From positions 21,279,832-21,343,831 of the forward strand of contig OZ038458.1 in the NCBI GenBank assembly GCA_964036195.1: a DNA stretch of 64,000 bases. Reading direction: 5' to 3'. This document shows, in pieces, positions 9,202-20,030 of the stretch. The notes under the pieces are model-generated. The model had not been told where the DNA came from, did no database searches, and saw only the letters and a program-made list of their open reading frames with translations. Within the stretch, counting starts at the first letter, position 1. Every line of letters starts with the position of its first letter. The stretch is from Sphaerolaimus hirsutus (Eukaryota > Nematoda > Chromadorea > Monhysterida > Sphaerolaimidae). The translations under genes were made by a program, and so were the position numbers.

Positions 9202-10970
9202 CAGGCTCCCCATTTTTCCTTCTCTGCTCATTTTCAAGTTCCCTTTTCTGTTTCATGGTAGCCAAAAGTGCCTCCTGTTTTTGTTTCTGCTGTTGGTATT
9301 TGTTGTAGTCACCGACGGCGCGATTCAGTACGTCGATGTGCATGCTCATTGAACGCAAACAACGCGCTACTGAACGGCTGCGGGGGGGGGGGGGGGTAAT
9401 TAAAATATGATTGGAAATGAGCTGTAAATAAATTGGTGCGAGAGTAATAAATGTAGTATCACTGTCAGAATAAAAAAGAACTCTGGGGGCAGTCCGCACC
9501 CTGTAAAGTTTTAAGACAAGTGTCAAACGGCATGTAAGCTGTTATATTAATTCGTCAAATGTCATGTAAAATGCCGTACAAATACCGCAAATCCTCGAAT
9601 AAGACCCCCCCTCGAATAACTCCCCCCCTTGAATAAGTCCCCCCTGCTGGCGGGGTGAGGAAAAAATAACTCCCCCCCTTGAATAACTCCCCCCTCTCAA
9701 AGAACTCCTACTTCTGATGAAAAGGATACAATACAAAACTATAAAAGAATAGTAGCGACAGCAGATACATAATGTGTATACAGTGTATACACATTGTTTT
9801 GTTGTTGTTGGACAGTGAAATACATGAATTACACGAGTTTACATACTGCATCCATACAATGAATTAAGTCCAAGTTTCCTGAGGAAATAATAACTCCCCC
9901 CCTCGAATAACTCCCCCCTTTGAATAACTCCCCCCTCCAAAACGTCTGACGAAAAAATAACTCCCCTGGGGTCTTATTCGAGGATTTAGGGTATGTTCAA
10001 TTTCAATGTTTTATTAAAAAACCTTAAAAACCCTTGGTCATCCCTATTTTAATGACATGACAAAACATGACGAAAAAAGCAAAAAACTCACTCTACACCG
10101 ATCTCCAAAAGCGGAGGCTCTTTTTCAGTGGGCAACTGCACCAATTGCAGTTCGGCTAGCAGCACGTTGATCAGATGCGAATTTTTAATAGTGACCGGTA
10201 GCTCTTCGAACATGTTCTCGTAGGTCAGTCCGCGCGATTTCACACTGAAATAAATGTTTTTAGTTGACGGATTTTTTGACGGGGGAGTTGTTCAAGGTGG
10301 GGGTATTTTTTCAGGACCTTTTCACTTGGTAGAGTTATTCACTGGGGGACAACCCGAATGATAGCTCAGTCGAAAAATTCTCCAAGGCATAGAGCTGACA
10401 AATCAAATTTTGCATACCTAATTCACTAGCCATGTAATTAGATACAAAAATTGCACCAAGCTAAGATAAAAAGTGCACCAAGCTAACATAAAAAGTGCAC
10501 CAAGGCTTTTTGGGCTGGCGCAAAGGTGCTAGCAAAATTTGGCGACATAAATCATAGTCAAGTCACGCCAAGTAGACCTCCACACCGTAAAATATGACGT
10601 CACTTCACTAGGGACGATGTCCTTTCAACGACTCTGCTTTGTTCGTTTTTCAGTTTTCCTATAAAAAGAACTATTTTAAAACAACCGCTGGAAAAATCAG
10701 ACGTTCAAAACCGCCACTCCCATCCCTAACCAATTCCAGCACCCCCATATCCCCCATGCCAAAACCATCAGGGCTAAAATCCACATAACACAGGTCCATA
10801 GCCGCCGGGCTAAGCCTAAAAGCCCTGCAACTGAGCTGGCCCTGGAGAGTCTTCACGGGGTCGTACACGAGCACGATGTTGTCCTTGATGGTGGACTGGT
10901 ACAGGTGCAAGTCCTCCACGAGCTGCTTGTTGAAGCACGCGCCGAATGGTTGAGACTCGTAGAAGCCCAC
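9202..10970 (-). CDS. EIF3H: eIF3h (translation initiation factor 3 subunit H), three internal exons
   Basis: Minus-strand exons at about 10766-10970, 10099-10244 and 9202-9377. In order they encode part of the MPN domain (VGFYESQPFGACF ... IVLVYDPVKTLQGQLS ... FSPD), the following segment (LTYENMFEELPVTIKNSHLI) and the Gln/Lys-rich helical C-terminal part (NKYQQQKQKQEALLATMKQK ... NGEP). This order and the residues YDP-KT-QG-LS and FEE-P-IKNSHLINVL are what I recognise from eIF3h, a non-catalytic MPN subunit of the eIF3 complex. The N-terminal MPN exons upstream and the last exon were not found; large MITE-filled introns may separate them. Oddity: strict GT-AG joining at both junctions leaves the frame one base off, so boundaries are approximate or the copy is damaged. 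Confidence 0.75.
9585..9991. repeat. TA-flanked C-tract MITE, copy 1
   Basis: 407 bp with inverted ends CCGCAAATCCTCGAATAAG and its complement (ending GATTTAGGG), flanked on both sides by TA, as for Tc1/mariner-type MITEs. The inside is a ladder of CTCGAATAACTCCCCCC-type units with C runs spaced about every 17-18 bases on one strand. Confidence 0.85.
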
Positions 10971-10984
10971 CTGTTTCCCGTAGA

Positions 10985-11320
10985 AGCCAACCTGGCTTTT
11001 TTCCAGACCCCATTTTTTGGTAATTTTTCTGTTTTTCACCCCATTTTCCACTTTCCGGCTCAATTTTCTGTTTTCTGTTTCAGCCAATATTTGTAGTAAT
11101 TCAATCAAATACTACACTGGTAAACCTGTGTGCAGGTTTTTCAATTTTTTATACCTAGGTATGTGAATTTTTTCTGCTTCCAGCAAAATTTCTGCAATTT
11201 TTCGCCATCGAATTCAGTTTTCCGTTTGCCGGCATTACCTACCTTTTTCCGTTTTCCATTTTCGCCCAGTACAAAATTTTTCCGTTTCCGTTTCCCGTAA
11301 AAAAATTCGCTTCGACACCG
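10985..11320. repeat. CGGAAAACGGAAA-rich subterminal repeat (remnant)
   Basis: The minus strand is rich in GGAAAACGGAAA units with AAAAATTTT spacers, the same family as at 14350-14600, 33540-33790 and 39190-39525. It ends in TTCGACACCGTA, similar to the TTTGACACCCTA end of the hAT-type element at 33535-39527, so it is probably one end of a related insertion; the partner end was not found. Confidence 0.55.
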
Positions 11321-11348
11321 TAACTGCGGGAGGATCCCATAAAACATA

Positions 11349-11831
11349 CAAGCCCATGAAACATTTTGTATCATTACATACGCCCATGCGCCCATGAAAC
11401 AGTTTGTATTTTTACACACGCTAATGTGCCCGTCAAACATGCCGGTTTGCCCATGAAACATACATACACTCACGCGGTGTCACAGCAATGCATGAGTGCC
11501 GCAATGCAATCGCCTCCACACATTCACCACTTTTCCAACAGAAAAATTCCATCATAACTAGCCCCTTTTTAAAGTGTCATATTTTGTCACTATTGGAACA
11601 TTTGGAACTTTACACTCAAGATTCAGAATTTTATGATAGTCATTCATTTTTTGATATCGACTTACATAAGTAGACGCTTCATTTTTGGCAAATACGATGC
11701 AATACGACAATGTTTGTGACGCACACACATACATTGCTATAACACCGCGTGCGTGTATGTTTCATGGGCAAACCAGCGTGTTTCATGGGTGCATGAGCAT
11801 GTGTAATGATACAAAATGTTTCATGGGCTTG
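11349..11831. repeat. foldback MITE with TA target duplication
   Basis: 483 bp with long inverted ends starting CAAGCCCATGAAACATTTTG and ending with its complement, flanked by TA. Inside the arms, CCCATGAAAC occurs repeatedly. No coding capacity. Confidence 0.8.
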
Positions 11832-12560
11832 TAAACTGGTGGAAAATATAATTGGGAAAATCACTTAATTGTATTTTACAAATCCCACATGCAAGCTGTT
11901 AGGCTTTCATTTTGTGTGAGGGTGCCCCCAAGTATTTACTATATATACCCTAGGGGACATCCCCCTCAGGCCACCCTTGATGTAGAAAAAAAAAATTTCA
12001 TGTTTTCTTCTGGCAAATATAAATGGGAATTCCCTACAAATTTTTGTTCTCGATGAAACAAACATTTTTGATACAATTTTTTCTGGACATTTGAGACCAA
12101 AAAGTTTTTTTGACATTGGTAGATAGTAATTATGTGCAACTTTTCTATCCACTCAGAACCCCTGGAAGCCTCACACAATGACAGCATTGTTGATCAAAAA
12201 TGAAAAACTTTTTTGAGAAAAACATAGGTTTGAAAAAGTGGACAACCCACTATCCCAAGCTATTCATGGAGCACATGGGGGCCAGAATTGGCTTGTTTGC
12301 AGTCAGGGGCAACATATGGCTGCTCCTGGGCCCCGTTTTTGCATTCAAGTATTTTTTACAGCTCACAATAAAAATGGGCCTGCGTAAAGGGGGCACACAC
12401 CTGACAGTGTGTCCGGCACCTGCAGTGTCTTGACGCAAATGACAAAATACTTGTGCCCATTCAATGTGGACACTAATTATTAGATAAAAACTTATAGGGG
12501 CCAATGGGCAATGTGCCCTGTATACTCCAGTTACTTTACACCTTGCACGCGTGGTTCTCG

Positions 12561-12719
12561 TTGGAAGCGTGCCAATGGTGTTTAACACATGCAACTTTCA
12601 TAAAAAAGTTGAGAAAATTCATTGATATGATAACGTTAATCAAAAACATATTAACAACAATGAATTTTTGCATTTTTTACAAAAATCGCAAGCTTTAATA
12701 ATCATTGGCACGCTTCCAA
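12561..12719. repeat. short foldback MITE
   Basis: 159 bp bounded by TTGGAAGCGTGCCAATG and its inverse CATTGGCACGCTTCCAA. The interior is AT-rich. The target duplication is unclear. Confidence 0.7.
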
Positions 12720-12909
12720 TGTGAAACATAAATCAGTGTGAGTGCAGAGTATCAAGTCCGTGGAGTATATCTAGTGTGACTGAGCCAAACAAAAAAGAGG
12801 TCTTACCCAGAAAACTGAAAATCACAGTTTATCAATCACAACCACAATTTTGATAATCACAAAGTTGATCACAAATCACAGGTGCCAAATTAAACTCCCA
12901 ACTGACCAG

Positions 12910-13101
12910 GGGGCAGTCCTAAGTCCTGTAAAGTGTAAAGTAAAGTCTCGAATGTAAAGTGAAATGCAAAGTAAAGTGTCAATCAAAACAAAAAAGAAAA
13001 GATTTTATTACTGAACTTTGCATGACAATTGACAGTTTACTTTGCATTTGACTTTACATTTGACACTTTACTTTACACTTTACATGGCTTGGGACTGCCA
13101 C
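12910..13101 (-). repeat. CWG-family MITE (family 1), reverse orientation
   Basis: 192-bp foldback with tips GGGGCAGTCC and GGGACTGCCAC and flanking CAG duplications (12907-12909, 13102-13104). The interior is made of inverted GTAAAGTGTAAAGTAAAGTG-type arms. Same family as the intron-like copy at 27881-28075. Confidence 0.85.
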
Positions 13102-13489
13102 CAGCAGTCAAAAAAATGGCTGTGGGCAAGCCATGAGTAATTTTTATTTTTATTGAAATGGCACCAACACAAGTGTATTCATCACTTGTGTTGGCAGCAG
13201 AAAAAATTGGCTGTGCACTTTACTGCAGCTGTATTTTGTGTGTTTTTTGAAAATTCCCATACATATTTGCCAGGAAAAAATTGGAAAAAAACATTCATCA
13301 ATCTGTAGCAGCAGAACAGAGGTGTGCCAGGGGGTGCCACTTGGCATCTATGTAGGCAAATGTTGTGGGCACCCCCACAATAATCGGCAGCCATATTGGG
13401 CAGCATGTTTCCTTGTGAGATTGTTATGAAAAATGAGGTACCTGATTTCCCATTTATATTTTCCACCAGTTTACGTCTCAGGTAGCACT

Positions 13490-13860
13490 CTCCGTAACTG
13501 CAACAAGCCGGGCAGCGCCATCGATGACAGGCTTACAAAAGTGTGTCATCAAAAATCTCAGTCGCGAACCTCAAGTACAGTCAAATTGCGTTCTCCTATG
13601 CTGACCAGTGACAAACGAAGGAAAGAAAGTGGAGCATTCTTGATTGACGAGATTGAGCTATTCCTCCAAACAGTTGCCCAGCGACACGTTTCTATAACTT
13701 CCTTCATATCGCCCTCGGGATGGGTCATCGAATCATGATAGATATTATATGTGAAGAGACAAATGGGCCCAGCCAGGGGCAACAGCGATAAGCATAAGTC
13801 ACGCATTTTTTTCACTGCAGTATTGCCTCGAATTGACCCCCCCCCCCCCTCGGAATACAC
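13490..13860. repeat. dispersed repeat R, uninterrupted copy
   Basis: Contains CAAGCCGGGCAGCGCC, CTCAGTCGCGAACCTCAAG, CTGACCAGTGACAAACGAAG and GTTGCCCAGCGACA, in the same order as copies at 14605-14864 plus 17502-17680, and 18860-18916 plus 19608-19900. It serves as an empty-site reference for insertions in those copies. It ends in the C tract of the TTGACCCCCCC type. Its nature (old transposon or satellite monomer) is not clear. Confidence 0.75.
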
Positions 13861-14349
13861 CCAGTGTGAGCGACTTGGGGAAATTATAATCCTCCCCTTT
13901 GAATAACTCCCCCCTCAAAACGTCTGACGAAAAAATAACTTCCCCCTTGAATAACTCCCCCCTCTTGAATAACTCCCCCCACTGGGTAAAAAATAAAAAT
14001 TGCTACAAAATTGATTGATGAAAATACAAAAGAATGTTAACGTATGGCAGTGACAGCAGATACATAATGTGTTCGCAGTGTATACACACCCTTTAGTTGT
14101 TGTATTTAGAACTTTTCAATACCTGGATTACATGAGTTGACAGAATACATTCAAACAATGAACAAGTCCAAGTTTTCTGACGAAATAATAACTCCCCCTT
14201 GAATAACTCCTCCCGCTTGAATAACTCCCCCTCAAAAACGCTGACGAAAAAATAACTCTCCTCTCATGCGCATGAGGGGCTGGCCGGTGTTCCCGTACAA
14301 AATTGACACTAATCAACAGCGTAGAGCCAGTATCTTTGAAGTATTTTTT

Positions 14350-14604
14350 CTTTTATCCGACATTAGAAACCGGTGATTTCCTACAACCTACCTATTCACG
14401 TCCAGCTACCTAAATTTCTGCACATTTTTTAAGTTTTTTTCCTTCCATTTCCATGCAAATTCCGTTTTCCAGCATTTTATTTTTTTACCTTTTAAGTTTC
14501 AACTTAAATTTAATCTTTTCCATTTTCCGTTTCCAGTCCACTCCACGGTAAGTGACAAAATTCTTCCGTTTCCGTTTTCCGTAATTTTTTTACATTCTAA
14601 CTGC
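14350..14604. repeat. CGGAAA-type repeat
   Basis: On the minus strand this is GGAAAACGGAAA sequence with AAAATT spacers, as at 10985-11320 and in both ends of the 33535-39527 element. It is directly followed by repeat R. Borders unresolved. Confidence 0.5.
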
Positions 14605-14864
14605 AACACGCCGGACAGCGCCGTGACAGGCTCACGAGAGCGTGTCATGAACAAACTCAGTCGCGAACCTCAAGCACAGTTAATTTGAGTTCGCCCTTAC
14701 TGACTAGGTAGGTGCCAATCCCAGATCCTGTAAAAAGCCCTGTAAAATGTCAAAGTCATGGAAAATTCCCTGCAAAATGACAACTGAGTGCAGGGTCTGG
14801 GAGTGCCCCCAGTGACAAACCGAAGGAAAGAACGCGGAGTTGTTCTTCCAAACCGTCCCCCAGC
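14605..14864. repeat. dispersed repeat R, second copy (left part), split by two insertions
   Basis: Same sequence as 13490-13690 but interrupted by a 98-bp CWG MITE at 14712-14809 and by a hAT-type element from 14865; the remainder of the repeat resumes at 17502. Confidence 0.8.
14712..14809 (+). repeat. CWG-family MITE (family 2), forward, with visible empty site
   Basis: 98 bp from GTGCCAATCCCAG to GGGAGTGCCCC. It sits in repeat R between CTGACTAGGTAG and CAGTGACAAAC. The uninterrupted copies at about 13598 and 19641 read CTGACCAGTGACAAAC, so this is a clean insertion at CAG. Left duplication is TAG, right CAG. The strand shown reads AG|GT ... CAG|. Confidence 0.85.
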
Positions 14865-17493
14865 CAACGATGGCAAAAACACACATATTAAATACGGAAA
14901 CTCATTGAGTTTCCGTGTTTTTGTTTAACACAGAAACACGGAAACTCAACAATTTGAAAAACACGGAAACTCAAATGAGTTCTTTTTTGGAGAACACAGA
15001 AACACGGAAACACAGAAAATACGGAAATGTTTTAGACTTACACTTAGCACAAGCAGCGCAGTTATTAAAAGCAGATGTTAATTAGCAAACATAAAAGAGT
15101 ACAAGTTAGTATCAACACTCAAGGGGGGTCCAAGTTGGTTGAGAAGAGCGCTTCATTTGGGCGATGGAAGTACGCAAAAGCAGTAAAATCAAAGCAAGTT
15201 GTATTTTGAAGTGTAGTTGAAGTGACCAAAAAGACAACAATTAGCTACTTATAAGGTGTAGGAAAATACCATAATCAAACAAATAAAAAGACTAAGAACA
15301 CAATCTCATAAAAAGGCACATAATCACTGTCAATTCTGCCAATCAAATCATGAAATGAAAAACACATAATTGACTGAAAGACACAGGTAGTGAAATCAAA
15401 CACTTAACATAAATACATCAAGAAAAAGTGTGGTAACTGATAAGTACATTAAAAGCAATAAAAAGCATCAAAACATTAGCTTCATGTGACATGGGGCTTA
15501 ATTCAAGGAATGATAAAATATGTGGAAACACATGAACACTTCCATCATTACCTACAACTTCCTACTTAATTATAACTACCTAAAATAAATACATAACGTA
15601 GCAGTGCAATGCTTATTTATACAAAAGGGGAGCGAATGAAATTGAATCAATTCAATGTAAAATCAGAAAAGGCACATGAATTCTACTTGAGTGATAATCA
15701 AACAATTAAAATGCGAGCTCACTGTTATCACTAATTACAGTTCTACCTAATTAATAATACAGGAATTACAAATGCTTAAGCTCATGGAAACTTTGAGGTT
15801 GACATAAAATAATATTTGCACAATTTCTACATGTTACGTCAATGCTTTTTACGGGGGTTTTGTATTCAATAATTACGGTAGCTTGTGGAATGCTCACGAA
15901 TGCAGGTGCTTATCACCTTCAACGCCGAGACACATTATTGTGACTATCCGGCCTGCTTGCACCCTGAGAAAGGTTTCAGCCCACTGGCTTCGCCCTTCCG
16001 AGCGTGGTGGAATATTAGTGCTGGGGTGGCGGAAAATGTTTTTTTGGACTGCGACTTGTCACTTTGGGGTGTGATCAGGAGCTGTTTCTACCACACCACC
16101 CACCGATACTAGATGACACTGTCGACAATCTAGTCAACGTGGGGAGAAACTTGGAACAGTATATATTTTGATAATTTTCAGAAAAAGTCATTGTTCCATG
16201 CTTCCTGGTCACCACCTACCTATCAGTCGCAGTGCCTATGCCCAAAAATAGATAAGTGTGAAATATGCATTCGGCTGCCCAGAGAGTCACAACACTATGC
16301 CGACAACTTCAAAAGTGTCCGCACGCCACGTCGCAGCATTTTTATCAGAAATGTGAAATTCCCCTCTCACCTTGTGACCCGTGGAATGTAGCTTACGTGC
16401 AAACTGATAATAAACTAGCTAATCTTAATAAAAAGAGAACACATTGGGAAAATTGATTAGATGTATGGAAACAAACGTGCAGAGCACTACAACAGCAAAA
16501 CATGGAAAAACTTGGTCTGCCAGTGTAGCGAGGTAGATCTTGGTGTGCAGTGCTCTGTCGGGGCATTGCGCAGCTCACTACATGGCTGCGCATGCCGCAC
16601 AAGCCATGAGACTACGAATAGTCGACACAATATCTGCGGGGATTTATTTGAATTGTTAGTTTACAAAATGGGCATGCAGTTTACGTTACGTGAATTGTTA
16701 TTGCATTTGGTTGTCTAAAAATTTGTGGGGTGATGTTTTCCCATCGTAAAAAGTGGTCTTACATAAATATGTACATGAAGTTTAAAGATGAAATAAGTAT
16801 CCAAAAAATAATGGTGTCCTCATCTCCTGGTGGTTTTCGACAATATTAGGGACTGTGATCGAAGTGTTGAGGAGTGTCCACCAGGGTATACACGGCAGAC
16901 ACAATACTCTACAAACAGATAGGAGTTATGTCTTCGGCTGGCAGATGGCCAGCCGAGAACTTATGGAAGACGTGCTGCTGGCCACGTGATGTGATGATGG
17001 CGACAAAAGTGATGACGTCATGGTGGAGTGTTTCCTCCGGGAAAATGTACAGCGTAATGTCATCCGAGTATAAGTTAGCTCACACGATTGGGCTGAGGGC
17101 TCCTCACCTACCAAGCTGTCAAAGGTATTGGTCACCCATTTGGAACTACCTCCAGTAAACTAATGAAAATTTTCCAATACACGACAAAACGTATGCAAAA
17201 CTAATATTTGATAAGAAAACCACTGTTTCAACAGTAAAATGCTGTAAATTGCAACTTTTTGTAAAACAACTTGAGTTTTTACCAATAAAAACTTGAGTTT
17301 TTAACAAAAAACTTGAGTTTTTACCCAAAAAACTCAATTTTTACCAAAAAAAGTCAATTTTTTTTCAAAAAACACATAAATAAAACACAGAAACTCAAGT
17401 TTTTTTCGTGAAAAAACTCAAAACACAGATATTCATTTTTGAAAAACTCAAAATACAGAAAGTGTTTTTATTTTGAGAACTCACCCATCGTTG
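14865..17493. mobile_element. hAT-type element, 2.6 kb, 8-bp target duplication
   Basis: Ends CAACGATGG and CCATCGTTG, flanked by the perfect 8-bp duplication CCCCCAGC (14857-14864 and 17494-17501), inserted in repeat R at a GCCCAGCGACA-type site. Both subterminal regions are rich in ACACGGAAACTCA or AAAACTTGAGTTTTT units. The interior 15050-15870 is AT-rich without genes; 15880-17150 is less AT-rich and holds exon-like open pieces but no hAT transposase that I recognise. An 8-bp duplication is characteristic of hAT transposons. Confidence 0.8.
15885..17080. other. exon-like open segments inside the hAT-type element
   Basis: On the plus strand 15885-16112 is open for 75 codons with four or more Cys and several Trp (HYCDYPACLHPEKGFSPL), preceded by CAG. 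After TTTTCAG another open piece follows at 16190-16390. On the minus strand about 17080-16914 reads as YSDDITLYIFPEETLHHD-like sequence. None matches a family I recognise. They may be captured host gene fragments (Pack-type transduplication) or chance. Listed so the region is not read as empty. Confidence 0.25.
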
Positions 17494-17501
17494 CCCCCAG
17501 C

Positions 17502-17680
17502 GACAAATCGCTAAACTCCCTCCATATCGCCCACGAGACGTGTCATCAAATCATGATCAATATTATCTGTGAAGATAAAAATGGGCCTAGCGAGGGGCAA
17601 AAGCAATTGAGCATAAGTCACGCATTTTTTATAACTACCGTATTAGCTCAAGTTGACCCCCCCCCCCTCGAATACGGGCT
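17502..17680. repeat. dispersed repeat R, second copy (right part)
   Basis: Resumes repeat R after the hAT-type insertion, with CATATCGCCCACGAGACGTG, a conserved ATCATGATCAATATTATC segment and the TTGACCCCCCCCC tract, as in copies one and three. Confidence 0.75.
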
Positions 17681-17681
17681 G

Positions 17682-17901
17682 GTGCCGGTTCCGCAAGTGG
17701 AAAAGTTAAGAGTTAAAACTTAAGAGTTGGGTAAAATGATAAAAGATAAGTTAAGACTAAAGTTAAAAGTTAAGAGTTGAGTAAAATCATTTGTCGTTTT
17801 ACTCAACTCTTAACTCTTAACTTTACTCATAACTTGTCATTTGTCATTTTACTCAACTCTTAAGTTTTAACTCTTAACTTTTCCACTTGCGGAACTGGCC
17901 C
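17682..17901 (+). repeat. CWG-family MITE (family 3), forward
   Basis: 220-bp foldback from GTGCCGGTTCCGCAAGTGG to CCACTTGCGGAACTGGCCC, with arms of AGTTAAGAGTTAAAAC-type sequence. Flanked by CTG (17679-17681) and CAG (17902-17904). Other copies of the host repeat near 13857 and 19893 lack it, so it is an insertion. As read on plus it runs GT...CCCAG. Confidence 0.8.
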
Positions 17902-18136
17902 CAGGTCTGAAAGACCTGGGGAAATAATACCTCCCCCCTCTCGAAATACCCCTCCCCGTCTTGAATGATGTAAAATGTTGCAATATTTACAATACAACAT
18001 TAGGTTTTAATTGCTCCCAATTTGAATCGCAAAAACACGTATACTAGGCAGTTTGTGTAGATATACATTTATATGTGCCCTAATATATCCTGTTTGGTCA
18101 CAATTATTACCAATTTCAGCATGTAAAATCGTATTA

Positions 18137-18333
18137 CCGTATTTCTTCTAATGGAATGGCATACCTTCCATAGAATACCTAGAATAGAATCCAATAGAAT
18201 AGGCATACCTCCAATTTCGCTGACGAAAACAATAGAACAGTAGCCTCCAGTTGAACGGCAGGTAAAAAAGTTTGACGAAATAGGTAGAATGAATTAAAAA
18301 TAGGATGGCTCGTTTCTATTAGAATAAATACGG
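18137..18333. repeat. TA-flanked MITE of the CCGTATTT type
   Basis: 197 bp with inverted ends CCGTATTTCTTCTAAT and its approximate complement ATTAGAATAAATACGG, flanked by TA. The inside repeats AATAGAAT and CATACCTCC-like units. Confidence 0.75.
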
Positions 18334-18603
18334 TATTTACTATGATTCATCTCGAACATTTCTGGCGAAATAATACACCCCCCTTTGAATAAGCCCCCCT
18401 CCCCCCCGAATAAACGCCACCCGCCTCAAAATTTGCTGGCGAAATAATAAACCCCCTGGGTATTTCAGGGAAATACGAAACATGCCAGAAATGTGGGTTC
18501 GGCGAGTACTGCAGTAATCCCGGTGCATTTGCTAGTTATGTAAATATTCAGCGTTCATATTTACTCCCTATCTTTGTTGGTTTTCATAACACAATAACTT
18601 GTG

Positions 18604-18774
18604 GTGGCAGTCCCAAGCCATGTAAACTGTAAATAAAGTGAAGTTTCAAATGTAAAGTCACATGCAAAGTAAACTGTCAACTGTCATGCAAAGTTCAGTC
18701 ATAAAATATTTTCTTTTTGTTTTGATTGACACTTTACTTTACACTTTACACTTTACAGGGCTTGGGACTGCCCC
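18604..18774 (+). repeat. CWG-family MITE (family 1) with paralogous empty site
   Basis: 171 bp from GTGGCAGTCCCAAGCC to GGCTTGGGACTGCCCC, flanked by GTG and CTG. The related region at 20243-20330 has the same flanks (TTTTCATAACACAATA ... GCACTTGATGCCATTTTGC) without the insert. Confidence 0.8.
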
Positions 18775-18859
18775 CTGGTACTTGGTGCGATTTTGCCCTA
18801 ACACTTTTGGTCTCTGTGATTCAGAAAAGAGCCATGGATGTTTTGGTGCGCACGGCCGA

Positions 18860-19900
18860 TTAAGATGACAGGTTCACCAAAAAGTGTCATGACAAATCTC
18901 AGTCGCGAATATCAAGCAGAGTTGCGAAAGCGTATTTACGCTTACCCGAAATACCCGGGTAAATGGGTATTTATACTTACGCTTACGCTTTCATAAAATA
19001 CCCGTACGCTTTTTTACGCTTTCCCGGCCAAAATACCCAGGCACTAAAAGCGTAAAAAAGCTTTTCACACGGTTCAGTTTTACACTTTTGAAAAAGCATA
19101 AAACCACAAAAAGGGTCAACGACACTGCGTACCAAAAAAATGACTGCGTGTGTGCTGTGTTACTATGTACTGCAACTAGTGGCAATGTACAAATTGTGTC
19201 GCAGTATAAATGTCTTGCTAATACTATGTCGTCGAGCAAAATCGTGATTTCAGATTAGAAATTTTGGGCTGAAAATGGATTCCGACGACGATGTTGTCGC
19301 CGTCGACAGCACTGACTCCAAGTTCGAAGATAAAGATAATTTAAGTGTCGCTGCCGATGAATTGTCAAACCACATATGAAGGCAGACTACTAAGTGGACA
19401 TCCAAAAAATGTCGCTGAGAGCTTGATTCAGAAAAAAATTACTGAGAAAAAGTCTCTGTAAAAAGTTTTACGCTTACGCTTTTATGTACGCCTTTCCCAG
19501 GTATTTTAAAAATACCTTACGCTTTGAGTATCCATTCCGAAAATTTGGAAAGTGTATTTACGCTTACGCTTACGCTTTCCAAAAATACCGGTATGTTAAC
19601 AACTCTGATATCAAGCACAGTCAATTTGATTTCGCCTTTACTGACCAGTGACAAACGAAAGAAGGAAAGCGGAGCATTCTTGATTGACGTGATTGAGTTG
19701 TTCTTCCAAACCGTCGCCCAGCGACAAATTGGTAAACTCCCTTCATATCGCCCACGGGATGTGTCATCAAATCATGATCAATATTTATGTGAAGAAATAA
19801 ATCGGCCCAGCGAAGGCGCAAAAGCTATGAGCATAAGTCACGCCTTTTATAACTATCGTATTAGCTCGAATTGACCACCCCTCGAAATACGGCCAAGTCT
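18860..19900. repeat. dispersed repeat R, third copy, split by a hAT MITE
   Basis: Repeat R sequence at 18860-18916 and 19608-19900, interrupted by the 691-bp hAT MITE at 18917-19607. It includes the intact CTGACCAGTGACAAACGAAA and CGCCCAGCGACAAATTGG segments that act as empty sites for the insertions seen in the second copy. Confidence 0.75.
18917..19607 (+). mobile_element. hAT MITE (CAGAGTTG family), copy 1
   Basis: 691 bp with ends CAGAGTTG and CAACTCTG and a perfect 8-bp target duplication ATATCAAG (18909-18916, 19608-19615). Both ends are rich in AAGCGTAAGCGTAAATAC units. The middle contains a short acidic reading frame (SDDDVVAVDS ... LSVAADELSN) related to one in the second copy. Confidence 0.92.
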
Positions 19901-19919
19901 GAGCGAGCCATGCTTCTCC

Positions 19920-20030
19920 GACATCTAAACCCATCCCATATCTAAACCGACCGCACATCTAATTCTACCCATCGCACATCTAAACCCCCCATAGATGTGG
20001 GATTGGCTTGGATGTGCGTTGGGTTTAGAT
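19920..20030. repeat. foldback repeat of CATCTAAACCC units
   Basis: GACATCTAAACCCATCC on the left and GGTTTAGATGTCGGATGG on the right form an inverted pair, with further CACATCTAA units between. Similar units occur at 26280-26650. Confidence 0.6.
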
